From Winogradskyella pelagia (GTDB lineage: Bacteria > Bacteroidota > Bacteroidia > Flavobacteriales > Flavobacteriaceae), in contig NZ_JAGEVF010000001.1 in NCBI RefSeq assembly GCF_017581965.1, positions 62,001-126,000 on the forward strand: a stretch of 64,000 nt of DNA, in the 5' to 3' direction. Below are positions 27,360 through 37,304 of this stretch, in pieces. The notes below the pieces were generated by a model that made no database searches, was not told where the DNA came from, and saw only the letters and a list, made by a program, of their open reading frames with translations. Position 1 is the stretch's first letter. The number at the start of each line of letters is the position of its first letter. The position numbers and the translations under genes are program-made.

Positions 27360-28721
27360 TTACTGTTGTACTTTGAGGGCTTGAGCCTTTTTAGCAAACG
27401 CTTCAGATTTACTAATATTATTAAGCTGTTTGTATGCTAGACTTAATTCTGAATAAAAATCTGCTTCCATTTGTGGGTTTTCAACCAAAAAATCTAGGCC
27501 CATCTCCAAATTATCAATTGCCATTTTGTGATTTCCTAATTTATTATTTGCTACACCATTTACCAAGTAAAGCATTGGTTGGGCAGGATATAACTCTAAA
27601 GCAGTATTACTATCTTCTACAACGGCATTGAAATCTTTAATGTCTAACTGAAGTAATAATACGTCTCTAATTAATTTGAAATCGTTGGGGTCTTGTTTAA
27701 GTGCTTCTTTAAAATTAGAAAGGGCTTTAACCTTATCACCAGCCTTTAAATAATATTGACCTAGTTCACTATGTGTTTGGGCGTCTTTATTTTCATCTAC
27801 CAAAGCAGTTATGTCTATCAAATCAGATTCGTACTCAGGGTTTTTAGCTACAAATGCAACAAAATCTTTTAAAACCTTAGCCTTTGCATCTGCATTTATC
27901 TCTGGACTAGTAAGTGCAATTTTTACTGAATTTATAGCTTCATCAACTTTATCGTCTTCCAAGTAAAACTTATACAGCGCTAAATGCACAAACTTTGAAT
28001 CTGGTTTAACTTTTAAAAGATGTTTAGCTGCTTTATAGGCCTTTTTCTTATCTCCAACTTGGCTATACCTATAGATTAGTTTTAAATGATTGTCCTCGTT
28101 ATTAGGGTTATTGGTAATGCGCTGTTCTAAGTTTTCTATTCTATCATCAGCGTTACCAGTGATTCTATAGATTTCATTTCGCATAGCGTCTCTAGATTGG
28201 CTAACGCCAAGCTCTGTATCTAATTCATCCAATAACTGAAGTGCTTGCCTATACTTCTCTTCCCTAAGATATAGTGCTGCTAAATCTTCCTTGTAATCAG
28301 GATGATACTTTACCAACTGCTTTATAGTTCTAATGGCATTATTGATATCCTCTTGCTGATAGTAGACATCATATAGCTCGTCTAAAAACCATTCATTATC
28401 AGGTTGCATGTTTATTGCTTTTTTTAAAGCATCTTCGGCGGCACCAAAGTTTTTTAACTTGTTATAATTTTTACCAAGCTCAAAATAAATAATAGGAAGT
28501 TTAGAGTTAAGATTTAAGCATTTTTGAAGGGCGTCTACAGCGCGGTCATAGTTCTCAATTCCCTTTTGCTTTAAGGCTTCGAAAAAATACTCTTGAAATT
28601 CATCTTCTACATTCCCTAAATCGTCATCTGGTCTATTGTTAAAATTAACTTGAGCCAAAGCAAGACTAGGTACTAAAATGAGTACTAAAATGAGTTTTGC
28701 TATGTTAGGTATTAATTTCAT
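27360..28721 (-). CDS. Periplasmic tetratricopeptide repeat protein
   Basis: The 453-residue protein has a signal peptide (about 1-23) without an obvious lipobox, then about ten TPR-like helix pairs over residues 40-450 (for example LPIIYFELGKNYNKL and AQTHSELGQYYLKA). TPR superhelices hold protein complexes together; the position before the DUF4292 and EnvC-like genes suggests an envelope scaffold. The specific partner is unknown. Confidence 0.82.
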   Translation of the reverse strand: MKLIPNIAKLILVLILVPSLALAQVNFNNRPDDDLGNVEDEFQEYFFEALKQKGIENYDRAVDALQKCLNLNSKLPIIYFELGKNYNKLKNFGAAEDALKKAINMQPDNEWFLDELYDVYYQQEDINNAIRTIKQLVKYHPDYKEDLAALYLREEKYRQALQLLDELDTELGVSQSRDAMRNEIYRITGNADDRIENLEQRITNNPNNEDNHLKLIYRYSQVGDKKKAYKAAKHLLKVKPDSKFVHLALYKFYLEDDKVDEAINSVKIALTSPEINADAKAKVLKDFVAFVAKNPEYESDLIDITALVDENKDAQTHSELGQYYLKAGDKVKALSNFKEALKQDPNDFKLIRDVLLLQLDIKDFNAVVEDSNTALELYPAQPMLYLVNGVANNKLGNHKMAIDNLEMGLDFLVENPQMEADFYSELSLAYKQLNNISKSEAFAKKAQALKVQQ

Positions 28722-28828
28722 AGTAGAAGATGTTTGCGTTTACCCTTAGACCATTCTCTGCGTGACATTAGAGTTTCAAAAGTTATTCCAAACTTTAAAC
28801 TATAAAATGTGTCTGCCTTCTCAGAAGC

Positions 28829-29845
28829 CTATTCTAGTGCGGAGTAATCTCCTATGCTAATTTTTGTAAAATTGCCATCATACTTAACAAAATTACCAAT
28901 CATAGCCTCGTCTAAATTAGCGTTTTTAATACTAGTTTGATTTTGTATTAAACTATTTTTAACGGTTGCATTCTCTATAACACAGTCTTTACCAATAGAA
29001 ACGAAGGGTCCGACTGTTGAATTGCGTAACACCGTGCCTTTACCAATATAACAAGGTTCAATTATCTTGGAGTTTTCTAAACTAACCGATTGGTCAACAA
29101 GGTCTTCATTATCTTGGCTTAAAAAACCAAGCATTTTAGCATTGGTTTCTAGAGTAACTGCTTTATTGCCACAATCCATCCATTCATCTACAGTCCCAGT
29201 TTTAAATATTCTGCCATCTGCCATCATGCGTTTAATACCATCATTAATTTGATATTCACCACCATTCATAACATTTTCGTCCAAAACCTGTTGAAGTTTA
29301 TCTTTTAGGACGGCAACATCTTTAAAGTAGTAAATACCTATTACAGCTTGGTCGCTAACAAATGATTCTGGTTTTTCAACCAGTTCTACAATCTCTTGGT
29401 TATCATTAAGTTTAACAACACCATATGCCTCTGGATTTTGTACTTTTTTGGTCCAGATTACACTGTCTGCATTGGGGTCGAGGTCAAACTCAGCCCTAAT
29501 CAAGGTATCTGCATAAGCAATCACCGCTGGACCAGATAATGAAGGTTTTGCACTCATAATAGCATGACCAGTGCCAAGAGGTTGGTCTTGTCTATAAATT
29601 GATGCTTTAGCTCCTAAATCTTCGGCTAACTCTGTTAAACTTTCTACAACATCATCACCAAAAAATGCCGGATCTCCCAAAACAAAAGCAATTTCTTCAA
29701 TTGGTTGTTTTAAAACTTTGGCAATATCTTTTACTAAACGATGTACTATAGGTTGACCAGCAACAGGAATTAATGGTTTTGGTACAGTTAAACTATGTGG
29801 CCTTAATCGAGATCCTCGACCAGCCATTGGGACTATTATTTTCAT
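28829..29845 (-). CDS. Sugar-phosphate nucleotidyltransferase with left-handed beta-helix
   Basis: The enzyme would form an NDP-sugar from a sugar-1-phosphate and NTP. The nucleotide loop is GRGSRLRP near residues 9-16, followed by KPLIPVAGQP; residues about 1-235 form the Rossmann-like transferase domain and about 255-330 form hexapeptide repeats (a left-handed beta-helix, with IGKGTVLRNSTVG). This resembles RmlA/GlmU-like or mannose-1-phosphate guanylyltransferase-like enzymes, and the substrate cannot be fixed. It is cotranscribed with dut (26 bp upstream) and is followed by 107 bp with no visible feature before the TPR gene. Confidence 0.88.
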   Translation of the reverse strand: MKIIVPMAGRGSRLRPHSLTVPKPLIPVAGQPIVHRLVKDIAKVLKQPIEEIAFVLGDPAFFGDDVVESLTELAEDLGAKASIYRQDQPLGTGHAIMSAKPSLSGPAVIAYADTLIRAEFDLDPNADSVIWTKKVQNPEAYGVVKLNDNQEIVELVEKPESFVSDQAVIGIYYFKDVAVLKDKLQQVLDENVMNGGEYQINDGIKRMMADGRIFKTGTVDEWMDCGNKAVTLETNAKMLGFLSQDNEDLVDQSVSLENSKIIEPCYIGKGTVLRNSTVGPFVSIGKDCVIENATVKNSLIQNQTSIKNANLDEAMIGNFVKYDGNFTKISIGDYSALE

Positions 29846-29871
29846 TTCTTTAAATATTCTTTTTTTAATTA

Positions 29872-30306
29872 TTATTTAGTTCCTGTGCTGCCAAAACCAC
29901 CTTCACCTCTATCTGTATCGGAAAGTATTTCTACCTCTTCCCATTCTGCACGTTCATGTTGGGCAATCACTAATTGGGCGATGCGCTCACCATTCTGAAT
30001 AGTGAAGTTTTCATTTGAAAGATTCACCAGAATAACACCTATTTCGCCCCTGTAGTCGGCATCTACAGTACCAGGTGCATTAAGTACTGTAATTCCTTTT
30101 TTTGCGGCTAGTCCGCTTCTTGGTCTTACTTGTGCTTCAATGCCAACTGGTAATTCTATAAACAAACCTGTACCTACGATAGTGCGCTCCAAAGGTTTTA
30201 GAGTTCTAGCTTCTGTTAAACTAGCTCGTAAATCCATACCAGCGGACGCTATGGTTTCATAATGGGGTAAAGGATGTCTGGATTTATTGATTATTCTAAT
30301 TTTCAT
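29872..30306 (-). CDS. dut: dUTP diphosphatase
   Basis: Dut hydrolyses dUTP to dUMP, keeping uracil out of DNA and feeding thymidylate synthesis. The 144-residue trimeric type shows all five motifs, including [18 protein letters not shown], the catalytic Asp region [17 protein letters not shown], and the C-terminal [10 protein letters not shown] arm. The ATG at 30306 is three bases after the DUF6090 stop; an in-frame TTG six bases earlier is not needed. Confidence 0.97.
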   Translation of the reverse strand: MKIRIINKSRHPLPHYETIASAGMDLRASLTEARTLKPLERTIVGTGLFIELPVGIEAQVRPRSGLAAKKGITVLNAPGTVDADYRGEIGVILVNLSNENFTIQNGERIAQLVIAQHERAEWEEVEILSDTDRGEGGFGSTGTK

Positions 30307-30308
30307 TC

Positions 30309-31052
30309 TCAATTATTTCTTTCAATTTCCTGTTCTAGGAGATTAATAATGGATAACAATTCTTTTCTCAATATAGGTCCTTCTTCGAAAATTGAACTCA
30401 TCCAACCACGCAAATGCTGCATTAGATTATTAAATCTTATAGATTCAATCATTTTAACATAGTTGGTTTTGATACTTTGATTGAGAGATTTATTATTTAG
30501 GTCGTAATTAAAATAACCCATAGACTCTCCTAATTGAAATGGATATAAATTTTGTTTTGTAAACTCTCTTACTCCTATTTCTTCTTCTTGATAATCTCTA
30601 ACAATATCCTGAATTCTTGAAATTTTGTTTTTTAAGGAATCGTTTGAGATAAGCTCTATTTTACCCGAATTTATTATTGAATTATATATTCCTTGATACG
30701 GGTCAAAGGTATAATTATCATTAACACCTTGCATTAAATTAATTAAGCTGTCGGTTGCTAACTCTTTTGGATTTACAGACATAATTGTCTCAATTACTCT
30801 CTTCCTATTAATGTGAAATTTATAAGCGAAATCAAATTTTACAAGGTTTTCTTTAAATTCTCCTAGTAAACTTTTAAGAATTTTTTGTTCCTCTTTTTTT
30901 AACTCACTATTATTGTTCCAAGTGTTCACTTGTAACGCTAAGAGAATCCCAATCATCACTAAAATAATCTCACCAATAGCATATTTAAAATAGCGACCCA
31001 TTTTATTTTCAATGAGCAATTGCTTTCTCATTTTATTGAAGAGTTTGATCAT
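30309..31052 (-). CDS. DUF6090 family membrane protein
   Basis: The 247-residue protein carries the strongly conserved DUF6090 start, with a basic amphipathic stretch, the [18 protein letters not shown] membrane segment (about 20-42), then an acidic, helical periplasmic domain. The family is widespread and often multicopy in flavobacteria, with no known function. It sits between the flippase (10 bp upstream) and dut (two bases downstream), inside what otherwise looks like a conserved operon, which suggests a later insertion. Confidence 0.8.
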   Translation of the reverse strand: MIKLFNKMRKQLLIENKMGRYFKYAIGEIILVMIGILLALQVNTWNNNSELKKEEQKILKSLLGEFKENLVKFDFAYKFHINRKRVIETIMSVNPKELATDSLINLMQGVNDNYTFDPYQGIYNSIINSGKIELISNDSLKNKISRIQDIVRDYQEEEIGVREFTKQNLYPFQLGESMGYFNYDLNNKSLNQSIKTNYVKMIESIRFNNLMQHLRGWMSSIFEEGPILRKELLSIINLLEQEIERNN

Positions 31053-31062
31053 TCGTATTATG

Positions 31063-32523
31063 TCAACGTTTTAAGATTTGTTTTAGTTGGTTCTTTTCCA
31101 ACATTATAACCAGTCCCAAAAATACAATTAACATTGCAATTCCTATAAGATATTCTCCTCGATATTGATAGAAGGATAGGGCTGATAAACTGATGGATAT
31201 GACTAAGTACAATCCTATTTTTTTTAGATTATAGGGTATTGGATAATACTTTCTTCCAAAGTAATACGACAATAGCATCATTGTGCCATAAGCCGCCAGT
31301 GTGGCTACTGCAGATGCCTTATAACTATAGGCCTCAATAAACACAAAATTAATAACGAGTGTTACAATAGCGCCTATGACAGAAATATAGGCTCCAAACT
31401 TAGTCCTGTCTGTGATTTTGTACCAAACAGAGAGATTGTGATAAATACCTAAAAAGAAGTTTGCTAAAAGTATAATGGGTACAATCCACATAGCTTCCCA
31501 ATAGGCTTCACTTCTTATAATAATTGGTTTCAATACATCTGCAAAAACAACCACCGCTAATAAAATAATTGAACCAAAGGCCACAAAGAATTCTAAAATA
31601 CTGGCATAGTTTTTTTGAGGATTTTTGGTTTTTGAATGACTAAAAAAATAAGGTTCAATCCCTAGGCGATAGGCCGTAGCAAATAAGGTCATAAATAATG
31701 CTAGTTTGTAACATGCCGAATACATCCCTATGTCGGTTTCGGCAATATTTGCAGGCAACAACGCTTTAAGCAATATTCTATCAAAGGTTTCATTAATAGA
31801 AAACGCTATACCTGCTATTAAAACTGGCAATGCATAACGCATCATTTGCTTCCAAAGTACGCTATCAAACCTATAAGTAATCTTAGCATAGAAAGAAAGC
31901 ATTACCAAAACTGTAAATGCACTTGCCACAAGATTAGCAATGAATATATAGCTGATTTCAAAGTTGGGTTTATATATAAAGTCAAAGATATTTCCTTCTG
32001 AGGCTAAATGCTTTAAAGCTAATAAGAAGAACAGGTTTAAGCCAATATTAATTATCACATTTAAAAGCTTAATAATGGCGTACCGCATTGGCTTTTCATT
32101 AGCTCTTAACCAGGCAAATGGAATTATGGCCAGAGCATCTAATAGTAATATCCAAATCACCAGATTGATATATTTTACATCTATATCAATGACATTGGCA
32201 ATTTGACTTTGAAATACCAAGGCCAAAATGAAAAAGCCAAAAGATGAGATAATTAAAGATATTGTTGATGTGCTAACGACTTTATCTTTATCTTCTTCCT
32301 TATTAAAAAAACGGAAAAATGCCGTTTCCATTCCGTAAGCCAAAACCACATTAAACAGCACAAAGTATGAAAAGATAATTGAGACTTTTCCATATTCTGA
32401 AGGATTGGCTAGAACGGCTTCGCTAGTATAGAGAGGCACCAATAAGAAACTTAACATTCTCGGAAGAACCGTTGCTAAACCATAAATAAATGTTTGCTTA
32501 AAAAGTTTTTGAAAGGCACTCAA
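31063..32523 (-). CDS. Polysaccharide/lipid flippase, MOP superfamily
   Basis: This is a multi-pass membrane protein with about 12-14 helices and the Wzx/MurJ-like start IYGLATVLPRMLSFLLVPLY, so it probably flips a lipid-linked glycan across the inner membrane. The frame opens at 32616, but that start lies inside the upstream terminator hairpin. The likely start is TTG at 32523 (486 aa, LSAFQKLFKQTF), which restores the usual N-terminus. It heads the flippase-DUF6090-dut-nucleotidyltransferase unit. The substrate is unknown. Confidence 0.85.
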   Translation of the reverse strand: MSAFQKLFKQTFIYGLATVLPRMLSFLLVPLYTSEAVLANPSEYGKVSIIFSYFVLFNVVLAYGMETAFFRFFNKEEDKDKVVSTSTISLIISSFGFFILALVFQSQIANVIDIDVKYINLVIWILLLDALAIIPFAWLRANEKPMRYAIIKLLNVIINIGLNLFFLLALKHLASEGNIFDFIYKPNFEISYIFIANLVASAFTVLVMLSFYAKITYRFDSVLWKQMMRYALPVLIAGIAFSINETFDRILLKALLPANIAETDIGMYSACYKLALFMTLFATAYRLGIEPYFFSHSKTKNPQKNYASILEFFVAFGSIILLAVVVFADVLKPIIIRSEAYWEAMWIVPIILLANFFLGIYHNLSVWYKITDRTKFGAYISVIGAIVTLVINFVFIEAYSYKASAVATLAAYGTMMLLSYYFGRKYYPIPYNLKKIGLYLVISISLSALSFYQYRGEYLIGIAMLIVFLGLVIMLEKNQLKQILKR

Positions 32524-32599
32524 GTTAAAAATGTGCTTGTTTGGGTTAAAAATATTAAATATAACCAGTAGACAATAACATATCGACCTGTTTATAAAT

Positions 32600-32631
32600 A
32601 AAAAAGTCGCACTCAACAGTACGACTTTTTT
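32600..32631 (-). terminator. Terminator of the 32.6 kb lipoprotein gene
   Basis: In the minus-strand RNA the arms AAAAAAGTCGTACT and AGTGCGACTTTTTT pair along 14 bp with one U-G wobble, with loop GTTG, followed by A/T-rich sequence. It lies 17 bp past the lipoprotein stop. Confidence 0.85.
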
Positions 32632-32648
32632 ATTTTTATGTCTAATTT

Positions 32649-33179
32649 TTAATTGTCTTCCTCATCTAGAGTGGCAAGGGTTGACCTATCTGGTCTTGTG
32701 TAAATCGATGGTGCACCATTCTCATAATATGCACCAGCTAATTCTTTATCCATTTCTAATTTATAAAATTTAGTTTCGCCATTTTCTAAATACGTAATAA
32801 CGCATTCGTTATCATTTAAATCAAACGGGTAATTCTCTGGTTTTTCTGGCTTACTAAATACATAGCCTTTAGTGGGATTTTTCATTATGGCAATATAGCG
32901 CCCATCCCGAAGGTGGAATCTACCTTTTAAGTTTCTAAAAAACACTTCTTCAACAGTGACATTTGAGCTCTTTTGTACAACAGGTAAATAAAGCAAATAA
33001 CCTGTTCCTCCGTAATCAATACCTGCGAACCATTCTTGGAAATAAACAGATTTGATTTTAAAAGGGACACTTTCTTCAAAGTTTGTTGTAGCCACTTGCT
33101 TAGGACTGGCACACTGAAATGAAAGACCGCATATAAAGGCAATAATAGCTGTCAGCCATATTTTATGTATTGTTCTCAT
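32649..33179 (-). CDS. Hypothetical lipoprotein
   Basis: The 176-residue product has a lipoprotein signal with Cys at residue 23 (GLSFQC). The mature part is predicted mostly beta strand, with conserved-looking blocks YFQEWFAGIDYGGTGYLLYLP and RYIAIMKNP, and ends in an acidic tail (LDEEDN). I recognise it as a flavobacterial hypothetical type without a function. It is bracketed by terminators, so it is transcribed alone. Confidence 0.75.
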   Translation of the reverse strand: MRTIHKIWLTAIIAFICGLSFQCASPKQVATTNFEESVPFKIKSVYFQEWFAGIDYGGTGYLLYLPVVQKSSNVTVEEVFFRNLKGRFHLRDGRYIAIMKNPTKGYVFSKPEKPENYPFDLNDNECVITYLENGETKFYKLEMDKELAGAYYENGAPSIYTRPDRSTLATLDEEDN

Positions 33180-33286
33180 GTAAAAGTAGGTTAAAATTTG
33201 GGAAGCAATATAAAATAATTAATAAGTTTTAACGATTAAAAGCTTTATTTTTCGATTAAATGTAATTATTTTGTAGGTGTTTTAAT

Positions 33287-33317
33287 AAAAAAGCCAGCTA
33301 AATAAACTGGGCTTTTT
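33287..33317 (-). terminator. Terminator of the ATP synthase operon
   Basis: Minus-strand arms AAAAAGCCCAG and CTGGCTTTTTT pair with a single bulged C and are followed by A/T-rich sequence, 67 bp past the atpG stop. Confidence 0.7.
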
Positions 33318-33383
33318 ATATCTCAATAATTAAACTCTATTATTTAAAACGATTGTTTTCTCTTAAGAACATTTGGCTAGCGC

Positions 33384-34244
33384 CTAATTGTTCAGTGCTT
33401 CCGCACCTCCAACAATTTCTAAGATTTCATTAGTAATAGCAGCCTGTCGTGCTTTATTATAAGTTAATTTAAGTTGATCTCTTAAATCTGTAGCATTATC
33501 AGTTGCTTTGTGCATTGCCGTCATACGAGCACCATGCTCAGATGCAAATGAATCTCTAATGGCCTTAAATAATTGCGTCTTTAAAGATTTAGGAATCAAA
33601 GTTTCAACTATTTCTTCCTTAGTAGGCTCAAAGATGTAATCTAAATTAGGATTGGTTTCGTCAGAAGCAGGCACTATAGGTAAGAACTGCTCAGTCATTA
33701 CAATCTGAGTGGCTGCATTTTTAAAACTATTATAAACCAATTCTACTTTATCAAACGCACCATCTACAAATTTATCCATTATCATTTGAGCAATCTCGGC
33801 TACATTATCAAAAGTTAAGTCATCGAATACTTCGCTTTTATTAGCGATAACACTTCCATTTTTAGAAAACGCGTCGTTTGCCTTTTTTCCGATTGCTAAT
33901 ACAGAAACATCTTTGTCTTTATAATGCTCTTCAACTACTGCATTAACTTGTTTTATTATATTAGAGTTGAAAGCGCCACATAAACCTCTATTTGAGGTTA
34001 TGGCAACTATCAGAACCTTTTCAATATCGCGTTGCTCAGCAAATTTTCCTCCACTTCCGGCGTCCAAAGTAGCACTTAAACTTTGCAACAACTCTGTTAA
34101 TTTATTAGAATAAGGTCGCATTGCCGTAATAGCATCTTGAGCCTTCTTTAACTTAGCAGCCGAAACCATTTTCATGGCACTGGTAATCTGCATCGTTGAA
34201 GACACCGAAGATATTCTATTTCGTATTTCCTTTAAATTTGCCAT
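33384..34244 (-). CDS. atpG: ATP synthase F1 subunit gamma
   Basis: The gamma subunit is the central rotor shaft of F1. The 286-residue protein has the typical N-terminal coiled coil (MANLKEIRNRISSV, then ITSAMKMVSAAKL), the TSNRGLCGAFN block and the C-terminal helix ending NKARQAAITNEILEIVGGAEAL. It is the last gene of the operon, with atpA 62 bp upstream. No atpD (beta) or atpC (epsilon) follows, as in other flavobacteria. Confidence 0.97.
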   Translation of the reverse strand: MANLKEIRNRISSVSSTMQITSAMKMVSAAKLKKAQDAITAMRPYSNKLTELLQSLSATLDAGSGGKFAEQRDIEKVLIVAITSNRGLCGAFNSNIIKQVNAVVEEHYKDKDVSVLAIGKKANDAFSKNGSVIANKSEVFDDLTFDNVAEIAQMIMDKFVDGAFDKVELVYNSFKNAATQIVMTEQFLPIVPASDETNPNLDYIFEPTKEEIVETLIPKSLKTQLFKAIRDSFASEHGARMTAMHKATDNATDLRDQLKLTYNKARQAAITNEILEIVGGAEALNN

Positions 34245-34306
34245 TTGTTTAAGATTGCGTCTTGTAGATTAGTCCTTCAGTAAAATACCCAAGACCTTAT
34301 TTCCAA

Positions 34307-35887
34307 TTATGCTTTATATCTAGCTGATAAATCTTTGGCTACGCTGGTTAACGTATCAATGACCTCATCAGTTAATTTTCCAGATTTCAAAGTATCTAAA
34401 GTTCCTCTATGCTTTGCGTTTAGAAGCTCTAAATAATCGCGCTCAAACTCCTTAACCTTTTCTACAGGCACATCTCTAAGCAAATTCTTAGAACCGGCAT
34501 AGATTACAGCTACTTGATCTTCTACAGTAAATGGATCGTTCTGAGCTTGTTTTAAAATCTCAACATTACGTCTACCTTTTTCGATTACATTTAAAGTTGC
34601 TGCATCCAAATCAGAACCAAACTTAGCGAAAGCCTCTAATTCACGGAATTGTGCTTGGTCTAATTTAAGGGTACCTGCTACCTTTTTCATTGACTTAATC
34701 TGCGCAGAACCACCAACACGAGATACAGAAATACCCACGTTAATTGCAGGACGAACACCTGAGTTAAATAAATCTGACTCTAAGAAAATCTGTCCGTCTG
34801 TAATAGAAATTACGTTAGTTGGAATATATGCTGATACGTCACCTGCTTGCGTTTCAATAATAGGTAAGGCAGTTAATGATCCACCACCCTTTACTATTGG
34901 CTTAAGAGAATCAGGTAAGTCATTCATGTTCTTAGCAATATCATCATCTGCTATGACTTTTGCTGCGCGCTCTAACAATCTAGAGTGTAGATAGAATACA
35001 TCACCTGGATACGCCTCACGTCCTGGAGGACGACGCAATAACAATGATACCTCACGGTAAGCAACTGCTTGTTTAGATAAATCATCATAAACAATTAAAG
35101 CTGGGCGACCAGTATCTCTAAAGTACTCTCCAATCGCAGCACCAGCGAATGGCGCATAAACTTGCATTGGTGCTGGATCAGATGCATTTGCTGCAACTAT
35201 CACTGTATATGCTAAAGCACCTTTATCTTCTAGCGTTTTAGCAATATTAGCTACGGTAGAAGCTTTTTGCCCAATAGCAACATATACACAAAACACAGGC
35301 TCGCCTGCATCGTAAAATTCTTTTTGATTTAAAATGGTGTCAATACAAACCGTTGTTTTACCTGTTTGACGGTCTCCAATAACCAACTCACGTTGACCTC
35401 TACCAACAGGAATCATAGCATCAATAGATTTGATACCAGTTTGTAATGGCTCATCCACAGGTTGACGGAATATAACACCAGGAGCTTTACGCTCTAATGG
35501 CATTTCATATAATTTACCACCAATAGGACCTTTTCCATCGATTGGAGTACCTAGAGTATCAACAACTCTACCTACCATCTCTTCACCTACTTTAATAGAT
35601 GCAATTCGGTTGGTACGTTTAACAGTAGCACCTTCTTTAATTTCCTTTGAAGGTCCCAAGAGTACAATACCAACATTGTCTTCTTCAAGGTTTAGAACAA
35701 TGCCTTCTAGCCCACCTTCGAATTCAACTAATTCTCCATATTGTGCATTAGATAATCCATAAGCGCGTACAATACCGTCACCTACAGTTAATACTGTTCC
35801 TACTTCGTCTAATGAAGCGCCTGCCTCAAATCCTGAAAGTTGTTGTTTTAAAATCGCTGATATCTCAGCTGGTTTTACGTCTGCCAT
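34307..35887 (-). CDS. atpA: ATP synthase F1 subunit alpha
   Basis: Alpha forms the F1 hexamer with beta and binds nucleotide at non-catalytic sites. The 526-residue protein has Walker A GDRQTGKT at 171-178, the [12 protein letters not shown] block (Walker B), and the [25 protein letters not shown] signature. Length is normal. It follows atpH after 33 bp. Confidence 0.98.
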   Translation of the reverse strand: MADVKPAEISAILKQQLSGFEAGASLDEVGTVLTVGDGIVRAYGLSNAQYGELVEFEGGLEGIVLNLEEDNVGIVLLGPSKEIKEGATVKRTNRIASIKVGEEMVGRVVDTLGTPIDGKGPIGGKLYEMPLERKAPGVIFRQPVDEPLQTGIKSIDAMIPVGRGQRELVIGDRQTGKTTVCIDTILNQKEFYDAGEPVFCVYVAIGQKASTVANIAKTLEDKGALAYTVIVAANASDPAPMQVYAPFAGAAIGEYFRDTGRPALIVYDDLSKQAVAYREVSLLLRRPPGREAYPGDVFYLHSRLLERAAKVIADDDIAKNMNDLPDSLKPIVKGGGSLTALPIIETQAGDVSAYIPTNVISITDGQIFLESDLFNSGVRPAINVGISVSRVGGSAQIKSMKKVAGTLKLDQAQFRELEAFAKFGSDLDAATLNVIEKGRRNVEILKQAQNDPFTVEDQVAVIYAGSKNLLRDVPVEKVKEFERDYLELLNAKHRGTLDTLKSGKLTDEVIDTLTSVAKDLSARYKA

Positions 35888-35920
35888 TTTTTATGATCTT
35901 TAGCTATTAGCTACTTGCTA

Positions 35921-36451
35921 TTAGTTTAATGTAAATTCTCTTTTTAAATTACTTAGCTTGTTTGAAATACTCGCGTCGAATTGTGTATCACCAACCCTAA
36001 GAATGAATCCACCGATAATAGATTCGTCTATAATGTTTTCTACCGTTACAGCTTTATCGGTTAGGTCCTTAATTTTTGCTAGAACCTTTGATTCCATATT
36101 CTTAGACATTGCAATTGCGGTTGTCACAGTTGCAACTTCTTCATTATTGTGCTCTTTATAGAGAACCAAGTATTGATTAGCAATTTCCTCTAATGAAGCA
36201 AAACGATTGTTTTGGATCAATAACCCAAACAAATCCTTAGTAAGGCTATTTGTGTTTGGAAAAATCTTATCAATAACATTCTTCTTATCTTCCGCTCTTA
36301 CTATAGAATTTCTTAAGACTTCACCTAGTTCTTCACTTGAGTTGATGCCATTGGCAATTGACAACATATCGTCATTAACCTTATCAGCTTTTTTCCTGTC
36401 TAAAGCTAGGCTTAATAATGCTTTTGCGTATCGTATTGCAGCTCTACTCAT
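35921..36451 (-). CDS. atpH: ATP synthase F1 subunit delta
   Basis: Delta (OSCP) caps F1 and ties it to the b-subunit stalk. The 176-residue product has the N-terminal six-helix bundle (AAIRYAKALLSLALD) and the C-terminal IGGFILRVGDTQFDASISNKL signature. It starts five bases after the atpF stop. Confidence 0.95.
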   Translation of the reverse strand: MSRAAIRYAKALLSLALDRKKADKVNDDMLSIANGINSSEELGEVLRNSIVRAEDKKNVIDKIFPNTNSLTKDLFGLLIQNNRFASLEEIANQYLVLYKEHNNEEVATVTTAIAMSKNMESKVLAKIKDLTDKAVTVENIIDESIIGGFILRVGDTQFDASISNKLSNLKREFTLN

Positions 36452-36456
36452 TTGTA

Positions 36457-36957
36457 TTAGTTTAATGTTGCTTCACCCAACATTGACTCCACAAGTTTCA
36501 TTTGCTTATCCTTATTAGAAAGCTCATCCTTAATTACCTTCTCGGCAATATCAATTGAAAGGTTAGCCACCTGAGCTTTGAGCTCTGCAATAGCGGCATT
36601 TTTTTCGCTATCTATAGCCGACTGCGCTTGCGAAATAAGCTTACTAGCTTCTTCTCTAGCCTCCTCTTTGGCGTCTTCTATCATTTTATTCTTTAAATCA
36701 CGTGCTTCTTTTAGCATACCTTCTCTTTCTACTCGCGCCTCCTTTAATAATCTTTCATTATCCGCTTGAAGGTTCTCCATCTCTAGTTTAGCCCTCTCTG
36801 CAGAATCTAAAGCATCTTTTATACCTTCTTCTCTATCGTTTAGTGAGTTAAGAATAGGTTTCCAGGCAAATTTTACCATTAAAAATATGAGAGCAACGAA
36901 AAGAACCGTCTGCTTTACAAATAGGTCTAATGAAAAATTCTCTAATAACTGTTCCAT
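36457..36957 (-). CDS. atpF: ATP synthase F0 subunit b
   Basis: Subunit b is the outer stalk. The 166-residue protein has one N-terminal membrane helix (about 13-31) and a long charged, Ala-rich coiled coil (DREEGIKDALDSAERAKLEMENL...). It is separated from atpE by 85 bp that hold a strong hairpin. Confidence 0.95.
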   Translation of the reverse strand: MEQLLENFSLDLFVKQTVLFVALIFLMVKFAWKPILNSLNDREEGIKDALDSAERAKLEMENLQADNERLLKEARVEREGMLKEARDLKNKMIEDAKEEAREEASKLISQAQSAIDSEKNAAIAELKAQVANLSIDIAEKVIKDELSNKDKQMKLVESMLGEATLN

Positions 36958-36989
36958 TATTTAGTTTTTAAGTCTTTTTTGTTAATTTA

Positions 36990-37029
36990 AAACTACTCCC
37001 TGTAACCAACCGTTACAGGGACATAGTTT
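36990..37029 (-). promoter_or_regulatory. Hairpin between atpE and atpF
   Basis: A perfect 10-bp stem (TCCCTGTAAC and its complement, 36997-37006 with 37012-37021) has a five-base loop, and flanking AAACTA/TAGTTT bases can extend it. No strong T run follows on the minus strand, so it is more likely an mRNA-stabilising or partial-termination element, setting atpE message above the rest. Confidence 0.65.
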
Positions 37030-37042
37030 TTCTGCTTAAGGA

Positions 37043-37285
<243 letters not shown>

Positions 37286-37304
37286 TTAAACAAAAAATTC
37301 TATT

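Noticed and set aside
32524-32616. Longer flippase start
   Set aside because: It lies in the terminator of the upstream gene and adds residues unlike the family.
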